Of a DNA stretch of 40,034 nucleotides, positions 14,643 through 22,142 are shown in pieces. The position numbers and the translations under genes are program-made. Source of the stretch: CAZEFK01 sp964511405 (lineage in GTDB: Bacteria; Pseudomonadota; Alphaproteobacteria; Elsterales; Elsteraceae); contig CAZEFK010000040.1 of NCBI GenBank assembly GCA_964511405.1, positions 1 to 40,034 of the forward strand, written 5' to 3'. A model generated the notes under the pieces. That model searched no databases and was not told where the DNA came from. It saw nothing but the letters and a program-made list of their open reading frames with translations. Each line of letters begins with the position of its first letter. Positions within the stretch are counted from its first letter, which is position 1.

Positions 14643-15761
14643 ATGACTGGCACAGACGGCGGACAGCCGTCCTTCCCGCGCGGCGCGGCCGCGATGCTGG
14701 CCGCCGTGGCGCTGGCCACCGCCGGCCTCGGCTATGCCGGCGGCGCCGCACCGGCGGTGGCTGCGGCCCAGGCCGTCATCCTGCTGGCCGCGATTGCAGG
14801 TGTCGGCACCTGGGCGACGCGCCGCCGCCCGGTCCCCGCGCTGGCCGCGGCCGAGCCGCCGGCGTCCACCAAGCCGGCCGTCGATGCCGCCCGCCACCAC
14901 GAGGAGGTCGAACGCCAGGACGCGTTGATCCAGCTTGCCGGCCGCTTCGAGCAGACCATCGGCGGCGCGGTCAATCGCGTGGCCGCCGACGCCGCGGACA
15001 TGCAGGAGGTGATCCAGACGATGGCGCAGACCGCCGGCGACACCAACCAGCGCACCGGCGTCGCCGCCCGCGCCGCCGCCGATACCACCGCCAACGTCCA
15101 GACGGTGGCCGCGGCGGCCGAGGAACTGTCGGTCTCGGTCCAGGAGATCGGCCAGCAGGTCGTGCGCTCGCGCCGGATCGCAGCACAGGCCGTGACCGAC
15201 GCTGGCCGCGCCAACGGCCTGGTCGCGGGCCTGGCGACCTCGGCCCAGAACATCGGCGAGGTGGTGACCCTGATCAACACCATCGCCGCGCAGACCAACC
15301 TCCTGGCGCTCAACGCCACCATCGAGGCGGCGCGTGCCGGCGAGGCGGGCAAGGGCTTCGCCGTGGTCGCGGCCGAGGTCAAGAACCTGGCCAGCGCCAC
15401 GGCGCGCGCGACCGACGAGATCCGGCGCCAGATCGACGAGATCCGCGGCGCCACCGGCGACGCGGTGACCGCCATCGGCACCATCACCGCCACCATCGGC
15501 GAGATCGATGGGCTGGCCACGGCGATCGCCGACTCCGTCGAGCAGCAGGGGGCCGCAACCTCTGAGATCGCCCGCAACACGCAAGAGGCGGCGCGCGGCG
15601 CCGGCGAAGTCATCGCTACCATCACGGCGCTGCAGGACGCCGCCGCCACCACCGGCACCGCCGCCGAGCTGTCCCTGGCCAAGATCGAGCATCTGGCCGG
15701 CCAGGCGGCGCTGCTGCGGCGTGAGTTCCGCAACCTGCTGACGATGGTCCGCGCGGCGTAA
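14643..15761 (+). CDS. Methyl-accepting chemotaxis-type signalling protein lacking a sensor domain
   Basis: A 372-residue protein with two closely spaced hydrophobic helices at the N-terminus (about residues 13-34 and 38-57). A long alpha-helical coiled-coil cytoplasmic domain follows (about 85-368). The hairpin tip that binds CheA/CheW is clear at about 208-250, containing TIAAQTNLLALNATIEAARAG and the GKGFAVVAAEVKNLA return helix. There is no periplasmic loop, HAMP, PAS or other obvious sensor domain, so any signal would be sensed through the membrane segment or a partner. ATG 14643 has only a distant GGAG upstream. No che genes are nearby. It may follow the DUF4170 gene in one transcript. 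Confidence 0.88.
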   Translation: MTGTDGGQPSFPRGAAAMLAAVALATAGLGYAGGAAPAVAAAQAVILLAAIAGVGTWATRRRPVPALAAAEPPASTKPAVDAARHHEEVERQDALIQLAGRFEQTIGGAVNRVAADAADMQEVIQTMAQTAGDTNQRTGVAARAAADTTANVQTVAAAAEELSVSVQEIGQQVVRSRRIAAQAVTDAGRANGLVAGLATSAQNIGEVVTLINTIAAQTNLLALNATIEAARAGEAGKGFAVVAAEVKNLASATARATDEIRRQIDEIRGATGDAVTAIGTITATIGEIDGLATAIADSVEQQGAATSEIARNTQEAARGAGEVIATITALQDAAATTGTAAELSLAKIEHLAGQAALLRREFRNLLTMVRAA

Positions 15762-15770
15762 GGACCCCCC

Positions 15771-16802
15771 TCAGCCCTCGGCCACGCGCACCACGAGCTT
15801 GCCGAAGTTGCGCCCTTCGAGCAGGCCGATGATGGCGTCAGGTGCGGCCTCCAGCCCATCGGCGATGTCCTCGCGCAGCACCATCCGGCCAGTGTCGACC
15901 CAGGCGTCCATGTCGCGGCGAAAGGCGTCGAAGCGGTCGGCATAGTGATCGAGGATGATGAACCCCTGCAGGCGGACGCGCTTCTGCAACACCGTTGCCA
16001 GCAGCTGCGGCAGCCGGTTCGGGCCGGGCGCCGCGGCATCGTTGTAATGGGCAATGAACCCGCACACCGGTACGCGCGCGCCTAGGTTTAGCAGCGGCAG
16101 AACGGCGTCGAGCACCGCGCCGCCGACGTTCTCGAAATAGACGTCGATGCCATCGGGACAGGCGGCAGCCAGCCGCTCGGCCAGATGGGACCCGCGGCGG
16201 TCGAGGCAATCGTCGAACCCCAGGGTTTCGACCGCATGGCGGCATTTGTCGGCGCCCCCGGCGATGCCGACGACGCGCGCGCCGCGGATCTTGGCGATCT
16301 GCCCGACTACGGCGCCGACGGCGCCGGTCGCCGCGGCGACGACCACGGTCTCGCCCGGCTGGGGCCGGCCGATGTCGAGCAGGCCGACATAGGCGGTGAA
16401 GCCCGGCATGCCGAGCCCGCCCAGCGCCAACGACGGCCGTGCCATATCCGCCAGCGGCATCAGGTCGTGACCGTCCGACAACGCGTAGTCCTGCCAGCCG
16501 GCAGCGCCGAGCACCAAGTCGCCGGCGCGGAATTGCGGATGCCGGGATGCGACTACGCGGTTGACCGTGCCGCCCACCATGGGGTCGCCCAGACGCACAG
16601 ACGGCGCATAGCCCGGCCCGACCTCGTCCATCAGGTTGCGCATGTAGGGATCGAGCGACAGATAAAGCGTGCGCAGCAGCACCTGTCCGTCGCTCGGCAC
16701 CGGCACGGGCGCCTCGTCGAAGCGGAAGTCCTGGGCGGTGGGCAGGCCGCGAGGGCGGGCAGCCAGGAGGACGCGGCGGTTTACGGTCTCGCTTTGCGGC
16801 AT
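15771..16802 (-). CDS. Zinc-independent MDR oxidoreductase (NADP-dependent enone reductase type)
   Basis: A 343-residue cytoplasmic medium-chain reductase of the leukotriene B4 dehydrogenase/curcumin reductase branch, which uses NAD(P)H to reduce alpha,beta-unsaturated ketones and aldehydes. The N-terminal SLDPYMRNLMDE segment (49-60), GMPGFTAYVGL (131-141) and the AATGAVGAVVGQ nucleotide loop (157-168) are typical. The zinc-binding cysteines of alcohol dehydrogenases are absent. A -10-like box and a palindromic operator lie just upstream, and the TetR gene that probably controls it is immediately upstream on the same strand. That arrangement suggests detoxification of electrophiles, like the NemR/NemA pair of enterics, but with a different reductase family. 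Confidence 0.9.
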   Translation of the reverse strand: MPQSETVNRRVLLAARPRGLPTAQDFRFDEAPVPVPSDGQVLLRTLYLSLDPYMRNLMDEVGPGYAPSVRLGDPMVGGTVNRVVASRHPQFRAGDLVLGAAGWQDYALSDGHDLMPLADMARPSLALGGLGMPGFTAYVGLLDIGRPQPGETVVVAAATGAVGAVVGQIAKIRGARVVGIAGGADKCRHAVETLGFDDCLDRRGSHLAERLAAACPDGIDVYFENVGGAVLDAVLPLLNLGARVPVCGFIAHYNDAAAPGPNRLPQLLATVLQKRVRLQGFIILDHYADRFDAFRRDMDAWVDTGRMVLREDIADGLEAAPDAIIGLLEGRNFGKLVVRVAEG

Positions 16803-16820
16803 GACAGTCTCCAGTACAGG

Positions 16821-16843
16821 ATAATAGTAGACCGGTCGCCTAG
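16821..16843 (-). promoter_or_regulatory. Promoter -10 box and TetR operator of the MDR oxidoreductase
   Basis: The 16-base site TAGACCGGTCGCCTAG (16828-16843) lies directly before a minus-strand -10 box TATTAT (complement of 16821-16826), 19 bases from the ATG. It matches the site before the TetR gene (17502-17517) at 15 of 16 bases. Its place in the spacer between -35 and -10 is ideal for repression. Confidence 0.7.
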
Positions 16844-16884
16844 CACTGGGCCGTAAGCGAGGGACATCGCATGCCGGCCTGGCT

Positions 16885-17481
16885 TCAGGCGTCCGGCGCC
16901 AAGCCCAGCCACCGCCGCAAATCGGCCATGGCTGTATCCAATGGCGCGCGGTCGCGGGTGATCTTCGCCAGCAGGCCCGCGCCCAGCCAGGTCTGGTAGA
17001 GCGTGGCCGCGAGCCTCGAGGGTTCCGTCCCGGCCGGCACCGACCCGTCCGCCTGCCCCGCTTCGAGGCACTGCGCCAGGCGATCGATCACCTGGCCGGT
17101 GCCGCGCTTCAGGGCCGCGCGCATGCTGTCGGACAGGTCGCACACCTCGGCGCCCAGCTTGACCACCAGACAGCGGCTCTGGGCATCGTCGCCGGTCTGG
17201 GAGTCGAGCCAGTCGCGGAAATAGGCGACCAACCGCCCCGCGGCTGGTCCGGCCGCCCCGAGGAGCGCGTCGGTTCGCGCCAGATAGTCGGCGAAATAGG
17301 CCTCGAGCACGGCCTCGCCGAAGGCCTCCTTGGAGCCGAAGTAATGGTAAAATGAGCCTTTCGGCACGCGCGCCGCCGCCAGGATCTCGGCCAGGCCGAC
17401 CGCGGAGAAGCCCCGGCGCAGCAGCAGCGGCTTGGCCACGTCAAGAATATGCTGGCGGACATCGGCGGCGGTCGCGGTCAC
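16885..17481 (-). CDS. TetR/AcrR repressor, NemR-like
   Basis: A 198-residue TetR-family repressor. The helix-turn-helix covers about residues 26-49 (VGLAEILAAARVPKGSFYHYFGSKEAF). The ligand domain contains SRCLVVKLGAEVCDLSDSMR (102-121) and WLGAGLLAKITRDRAPL (165-181), closely resembling Escherichia coli NemR. C104 and K173 fall at the places of NemR C106 and K175, the redox switch that senses hypochlorite and electrophiles (residue roles from memory). The start is GTG with no clear ribosome-binding site. A 16-bp palindromic operator lies 21 bases upstream and a near copy precedes the downstream MDR reductase, predicting autoregulation and control of that enzyme. Confidence 0.88.
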   Translation of the reverse strand: MTATAADVRQHILDVAKPLLLRRGFSAVGLAEILAAARVPKGSFYHYFGSKEAFGEAVLEAYFADYLARTDALLGAAGPAAGRLVAYFRDWLDSQTGDDAQSRCLVVKLGAEVCDLSDSMRAALKRGTGQVIDRLAQCLEAGQADGSVPAGTEPSRLAATLYQTWLGAGLLAKITRDRAPLDTAMADLRRWLGLAPDA

Positions 17482-17501
17482 GGCAGCAAGGTGACACCGA
17501 T

Positions 17502-17517
17502 TAGACCGGTCGTCTAG
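17502..17517. promoter_or_regulatory. TetR autoregulatory operator overlapping the kinase stop codon
   Basis: TAGACCGGTCGTCTAG, with TAGAC/GTCTA arms around a five-base centre, lies 21 bases before the TetR GTG. Its distal end contains the TAG stop (17514-17516) of the upstream histidine kinase. It is nearly identical to the site at 16828-16843. Confidence 0.7.
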
Positions 17518-19283
17518 TCCCCTTGGACCGAGGTCGGAAGCGGTGCCGAGCGCGCCCAGATCGCGATCGCGCGCAGCAGCTGGTCGCGGGCAACCGGCTT
17601 GGACAGGTGGTCGTTCATGCCGGCCTCGCGGCAGCGGCGGATCTCGTCGGCCATGGCGTTGGCGGTCAAGGCTATGATCGGCACATCGCGGGCGGGCGCC
17701 GGCAAGCCGCGGATCGCCCGGGTGGCGTCGATCCCGTCCATCTCCGGCATTTCAATGTCCATGACGACCACGTCGAAGGCGCCGGACCGGACGGCCTCGA
17801 CCGCCTCGGCGCCGTTGTCGACGACCGCGGCGTGATGGCCGGCCCCGGTCAGGATCGTCTCCACCAGGACCTGGTTGACCGGGACGTCGTCGACGACCAG
17901 CACCCGCGCCGGCTGCAGCACCGGCCGCATCGGCTCGGCGGCGCGCACGACCGGCGCCGGGACTCCGGGCAGGGCGGCCGTGAACCAGAAGACGCTGCCC
18001 GAGCCTTCGACGCTCGAGACGCCGATGGCGCCGCCCATGGCCTCGACCAGCCGCTTGCAGATCGCCAGGCCCAGGCCGGTGCCGCCGTAGCGCCGGGTCG
18101 TCGTGCGGTCGACCTGGCTGAAGGTCTGGAACAGCCGATCCTGGCGGTCGGGCGCGATGCCGATGCCGGTGTCGCACACCTCGAACCGCAGCATCGGGCC
18201 GGGCGCACCGGGCTCGCGCCGGATCGCCAGGCGCACCCCGCCATGGGCCGTGAACTTCACGGCATTGCTCAGAAGGTTGAGGACGACCTGGCGCAGCCGC
18301 GTCGGATCGCCTTCGACCCAATCCGGCACATCGGGTGCCACCTCCAGGGCCAGGCGCAGCCCCTTGGCCGCCGCCTCCGAGCGCAGGATCGACACCGCCG
18401 CGTCGGCCACGGCGGCTGGACTGATCGGGATCCGCTCGAGTTCCAGCTTGCCGGCCTCGATCTTCGACATGTCCAGGATGTCGTTGATGATCGCCAGGAG
18501 CGACGTGCCGGCATCCTGGATCATGGCGGCGCGGCGGCGATGCTCGGGCGCCAGGTCGCCGTCGGCCAGCAGGCTGGCGAAGCCCAGGATGGCGGTCAGC
18601 GGGGTCCGGATCTCATGGCTCATGCTGGCCAGGAACTCGGATTTCGCGGCACTGGCGCGCTCGGCCGCGGCCTTGGCGTCGGCCAGCGCCTGCTCGGTCG
18701 CCCGCCGCGCCGACACGTCGCGCAAGGTGGCCAGAACCTCCACCGGTGCACCGGTCGCCGGATCCCGGAGCAGCTGCAGATTGGCCTCGACCCAGATCCA
18801 GCGGCCGTCGCGATGGCGCAGGCGATGGGTCGCCGAGCCCTTGTCCTGGCCGGCCATCATCCGCTCGAGCAGGGCGGCGCTGGCCGGCAGGTCCTCGGGA
18901 TGGATCATGTGTGAGGCGATCATCCCGACCAGCGCCTCGGGCTCGTAGCCGACCAGGTCGCGGCTCGCCGGAGAGACGTAGAGGCGCCGCGCCGAACCGT
19001 CCATCCGGACGATCATGTCGCGCGAATTCTCGGCCAGGATCCGGTACTGCGCGGCCATCGCCACGGTGGCGCGCTCGGCCGCCCGGCATCGTCCGACCTG
19101 GTTCGACAGGCGCCATCCCAAGCCGGCGACAACGGCGATCAGGAGGCCGGTATCGACCGCTCCCTCCCAGGCCGCGCCCAAGCCGTTCCAGTCCAGCCAA
19201 ATGCGGGCGGCATCCCGGGCGACCACGGCCACGCCGACCAGCGCCGCCAGCCACAGCACCCGCAACCTCCAATGATCCAGCAT
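17514..19283 (-). CDS. Hybrid sensor histidine kinase/response regulator
   Basis: A 589-residue membrane-bound hybrid kinase. Domains in order: two transmembrane helices (about 7-25 and 44-58) with only a short periplasmic loop, a PAS domain with PAC segment (about 77-195), a short coiled coil, HisKA with the MSHEIRTPL box (H223), HATPase_c with the N-box (N340), DTGIGI (371-376) and GGTGLGL (400-406), and a C-terminal receiver domain (458-575) with phospho-acceptor D509 and K562. All catalytic residues are intact. No histidine phosphotransfer domain or dedicated output regulator is encoded beside it, so the downstream partner is unknown. The signal is probably cytoplasmic (PAS). It ends 32 bases before the TetR start. 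Confidence 0.92.
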   Translation of the reverse strand: MLDHWRLRVLWLAALVGVAVVARDAARIWLDWNGLGAAWEGAVDTGLLIAVVAGLGWRLSNQVGRCRAAERATVAMAAQYRILAENSRDMIVRMDGSARRLYVSPASRDLVGYEPEALVGMIASHMIHPEDLPASAALLERMMAGQDKGSATHRLRHRDGRWIWVEANLQLLRDPATGAPVEVLATLRDVSARRATEQALADAKAAAERASAAKSEFLASMSHEIRTPLTAILGFASLLADGDLAPEHRRRAAMIQDAGTSLLAIINDILDMSKIEAGKLELERIPISPAAVADAAVSILRSEAAAKGLRLALEVAPDVPDWVEGDPTRLRQVVLNLLSNAVKFTAHGGVRLAIRREPGAPGPMLRFEVCDTGIGIAPDRQDRLFQTFSQVDRTTTRRYGGTGLGLAICKRLVEAMGGAIGVSSVEGSGSVFWFTAALPGVPAPVVRAAEPMRPVLQPARVLVVDDVPVNQVLVETILTGAGHHAAVVDNGAEAVEAVRSGAFDVVVMDIEMPEMDGIDATRAIRGLPAPARDVPIIALTANAMADEIRRCREAGMNDHLSKPVARDQLLRAIAIWARSAPLPTSVQGD

Positions 19284-19366
19284 GGTCCCGCGGCTCCCAG
19301 ACCGGACATCCCGGGAGCCGGCAGTATCGCCGACGGCTGCTTAACGATATACGTATGTACGCTGGA

Positions 19367-20020
19367 TCAGTCGGTCGCGGCCAGACGGTAGATGCGGGTC
19401 GTGCGGACGGTCCGGTCCTCCAGGTCGAGGCTGGTCGGCACGTCATAGTTGCCGATCTCGGCCAGGCCCGCGGTCGGCCGATAGCTGCGCCCGGGATCGG
19501 CCAGGAGCACGGCCACGCCCGACGCGGCTGCGGCCCGCGCCCAGGGCAGCACCAGGTCGGCGAGGGGCCGCTCGTAGCACATGTCGCCGATCAGCAGCAG
19601 GTCGGCGTCGGCCGGCCGCTCGGTGACCGGCTCGCCGGTGATCGCAACAGACAGCCCGTTGGCGGCGGCGTTGAGCGCGATGGCAGCGCGCGCGAAAGGG
19701 TCGATGTCGGCCGCGGTGACCGCAGCGGCCCCGCTGCGCGCCGCCGCCAGCGACGCGAGTCCGCAACCGGCGCCGAAATCGAGCACCCGCCGGCCCCGTG
19801 CCAGCTCGGGCCGGTCGAGCAGGAGGCGCGCCAAGGCTTGGCCGCCGGGCCAGGCGAACGCCCAATAGGGCGGCGGCAGCCCGGTCTCGGCCAGGGTCGC
19901 CTCGGTCGCCTCCCACAACGGCAGCGCGGCATCGGCCAGGTGCAGGCGCAGCTCGGGCACCAGACTGGCTGCCGCCAGCCGGGTCTGCGCCTGGACGAAG
20001 GCGGTGGGATCGACGGTCAC
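19367..20020 (-). CDS. Class I methyltransferase, ETFB-lysine methyltransferase type
   Basis: A 217-residue SAM-dependent methyltransferase. The PYWAFAWPGGQ motif (51-61) followed by motif I VLDFGAGCGLAS (79-90) is characteristic of the METTL20/ETFBKMT-like branch, which methylates lysines of the electron transfer flavoprotein beta subunit. Bacterial members occur in alphaproteobacteria. The acidic loop TAADIDPFA (102-110) fits motif II. The start is GTG, overlapping the UbiA stop (GTGA), so it is the last gene of a four-gene coupled string. No etf genes are in view. A nicotinamide N-methylase-like annotation is likely from automated tools, but the substrate is probably a protein. Confidence 0.82.
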   Translation of the reverse strand: MTVDPTAFVQAQTRLAAASLVPELRLHLADAALPLWEATEATLAETGLPPPYWAFAWPGGQALARLLLDRPELARGRRVLDFGAGCGLASLAAARSGAAAVTAADIDPFARAAIALNAAANGLSVAITGEPVTERPADADLLLIGDMCYERPLADLVLPWARAAAASGVAVLLADPGRSYRPTAGLAEIGNYDVPTSLDLEDRTVRTTRIYRLAATD

Positions 20021-20931
20021 CAGCCCAGCAGCCGCGCCGCCACGGGCTCGGCGGCCAGCCCGGCCAGCACCACCCAGCCGACCCGGATGTTGTGCTTGAA
20101 CCAGCGCAGGCAGTCGGCCGGCCGGTCGAACGCGACGCGGCGGGTCTGATGGGCCAGCATGGCGGCGGCAATGGCGAGGCCCAGCAGGCCCCAGCGGTGG
20201 CCGGCGATCCAGGCCCCAGCCATGAGCAGGAGCGTCATGCCGGCATAGAAGCCGGCGATCCAGGCCCGCGAGCGGTCGCCAAGCAGCCGCGCCGTGGACT
20301 TCACCCCGATCAGGGCGTCGTCCTCCTTGTCCTGATGGGCGTAGATGGTGTCGTAGCCCAAGGTCCACAGGATGCCCGCGCCATAGACCAGCAGCGGCGC
20401 GATGGCCGGCTCGGGCCGCACCGTCGCCCAGCCCATCGGCACACCCCAGTTGAAGGCCAGGCCCAGGAAGAATTGCGGCCACCAGGTGATCCGCTTCATG
20501 AACGGATAGGTGGCCACCAGCGCCAGCGACAGCACGCCCAGCGCGATCGCGGCCGGCGGCAGCTGCAGCAGCACGGCCAGGCCCAGAAGCAGCAGCAGCG
20601 CCAGGAACGCGAGCGCTTCCACCAGGGTCACGCGGCCGCTCGGCAGCGGCCGGCTGGCGGTGCGCGCGACCCGGCCGTCGAAGTTGCGGTCGGCGATGTC
20701 GTTGAGGGTGCAGCCGGCGCCGCGCATGACCAAGGCGCCGATGCCGAACAGCAGATAGAGCCGGAGGTCGACGCTGCCGGCCAGGGCGAGCCCCCACCAG
20801 CAGGGCAAGAGCAGCAGCCAAGTCCCGACCGGCCGGTCGAGCCGGGCCAGATGGGCGAAAGCCTGTGGTTTTGCAGGCAGCCGGGCGATCCAGCCGCGCC
20901 GGCCGATGTCGCTGGCGTCCGAGGCCGTCAT
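20017..20931 (-). CDS. ubiA: 4-hydroxybenzoate polyprenyltransferase
   Basis: A 304-residue integral membrane prenyltransferase that attaches the polyprenyl tail to 4-hydroxybenzoate, the first committed membrane step of ubiquinone synthesis. Both aspartate-rich motifs are present: NDIADRNFD (77-85) and DTIYAHQDKEDD (194-205), with about eight or nine hydrophobic helices and the SRPLPSGR loop (93-100). It is flanked by 4-base overlaps on both sides: ATG with the cyclase stop and GTG of the methyltransferase with its own stop. Length and motifs are normal. The coupling to a cyclase gene is unusual and its meaning unclear. Confidence 0.95.
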   Translation of the reverse strand: MTASDASDIGRRGWIARLPAKPQAFAHLARLDRPVGTWLLLLPCWWGLALAGSVDLRLYLLFGIGALVMRGAGCTLNDIADRNFDGRVARTASRPLPSGRVTLVEALAFLALLLLLGLAVLLQLPPAAIALGVLSLALVATYPFMKRITWWPQFFLGLAFNWGVPMGWATVRPEPAIAPLLVYGAGILWTLGYDTIYAHQDKEDDALIGVKSTARLLGDRSRAWIAGFYAGMTLLLMAGAWIAGHRWGLLGLAIAAAMLAHQTRRVAFDRPADCLRWFKHNIRVGWVVLAGLAAEPVAARLLGW

Positions 20932-22142
20932 TGCGGGCCTCCGCGGTTCGGCGCCGCCTGGGCGAACACCTCGACCGGCTCGACGACGCCCTTGATCGCA
21001 TGGGGGCCAAGACATTCCAGCGGCCGGTCGACCGCCCGGGCGAAGTCGCCCGACATCAGCAGCGGCCGGCCCAGGCTCTTGGTCAAGGTCTCGATCCGCG
21101 CGGCGCGGTTGACCGGTGGCCCCAGCAGGTTGAACGACAGACGCCGCACCGACCCGACATTGCCATGGATCACCCGGCCGACGTCCAGCCCGATGCCGAA
21201 CCGGATAGGCGGGCGCTCCGGCGCGGCGGCGTTGTGGTCGGCCGCCGCCGCCATGGCCGCGATCGCACCCTCCAGGGCGGCGCGGCACACCGCATCCCGC
21301 GATTGGGCGCCGATCTCGAAAAAGCTGAGGATGGCGTCGCCGACATGCTGGACGACCTCGGCGCCGTGGGCCGTCGCCGCATTCGTCACGATATCGAAAT
21401 AGTCGTTGAGCAGCCCGAGCACCTGCTCGGTGGGCAGGGATTCGACCAGCGCCGTGAAGTCGCGCAGGTCGGAATACCAGATGACCGCGTCGAGCGTGCC
21501 GCCGTCGCCGCGCCGGATCGCGCCCTCCAGCACCTGGCTGCCGGCGCGCGGTCCGACATAGGTGTCGAGCAGGTCGAGCGCGGCCAGCCGCAGCACCCGC
21601 ACTTCGAAGGTCGCGCCGACCAACCCGACGATCCCGATCAGGTCGGCGACATCGGCGTCCGAAAAGCCGCCGGGCTCAGCCGTCGCGAAGCTGATCGCGG
21701 CGCTGCGCCGGCGGTCGACGAAGGGGAAGGGCACGATCAGGTAGTCGGTGGCGCCTTCCGCGGCCAGGCGGTCGAGCAGCGGAAAGCCCGGCGGCCCGTC
21801 GTCGAGGCGGCGGCGCATCCAGCTGCCGGTGCGGTCCACCACCGCCAACGGGCTGGTCTCGTACGCCTCCATATCGGCGCCGGCATGAGTCGCGACCGTG
21901 GCCCGGACCCGGTCGTCCGCCGCCCGCCATTCCAGCATGTCGCCGCTGATCACCGGATGCAGCAGCTCCAGCAGCAGCGACACCCGCGTCAGCGGCAGGC
22001 CCAAGCCGGCCAGCTGGTCGCACAGCGACCGGAACAGGTCGCCGAGATCGCGCCGGTGCGGCGCGTCCGCCGCGATCCACTCGGCCAACCGCGGGGCCCG
22101 GCCGGGCGTCACGGGAGCGGGCGTCGGGGGGACAGGCGTCAC
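20928..22142 (-). CDS. Class III adenylate/guanylate cyclase-like protein with GAF-like N-domain
   Basis: A 404-residue soluble protein with an N-terminal sensory-like region (about 30-185, GAF-like strand and helix pattern) and a class III cyclase domain (about 210-395). Both metal aspartates are present: D225 in WYSDLRDF and D269 in HVGDAIL. Transition-state residues N345 and R349 sit in PPVNRAARIE. The purine-selecting positions are unusual: the common Lys is Q265 and the common Asp is S336 (segment LSFNLLG), so the nucleotide used is not predictable. GTG 22142 overlaps the stop of the upstream TPR glycosyltransferase (GTGA); a longer frame would run into that gene. Product signalling or a degenerate enzyme are both possible. 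Confidence 0.85.
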   Translation of the reverse strand: MTPVPPTPAPVTPGRAPRLAEWIAADAPHRRDLGDLFRSLCDQLAGLGLPLTRVSLLLELLHPVISGDMLEWRAADDRVRATVATHAGADMEAYETSPLAVVDRTGSWMRRRLDDGPPGFPLLDRLAAEGATDYLIVPFPFVDRRRSAAISFATAEPGGFSDADVADLIGIVGLVGATFEVRVLRLAALDLLDTYVGPRAGSQVLEGAIRRGDGGTLDAVIWYSDLRDFTALVESLPTEQVLGLLNDYFDIVTNAATAHGAEVVQHVGDAILSFFEIGAQSRDAVCRAALEGAIAAMAAAADHNAAAPERPPIRFGIGLDVGRVIHGNVGSVRRLSFNLLGPPVNRAARIETLTKSLGRPLLMSGDFARAVDRPLECLGPHAIKGVVEPVEVFAQAAPNRGGPQ

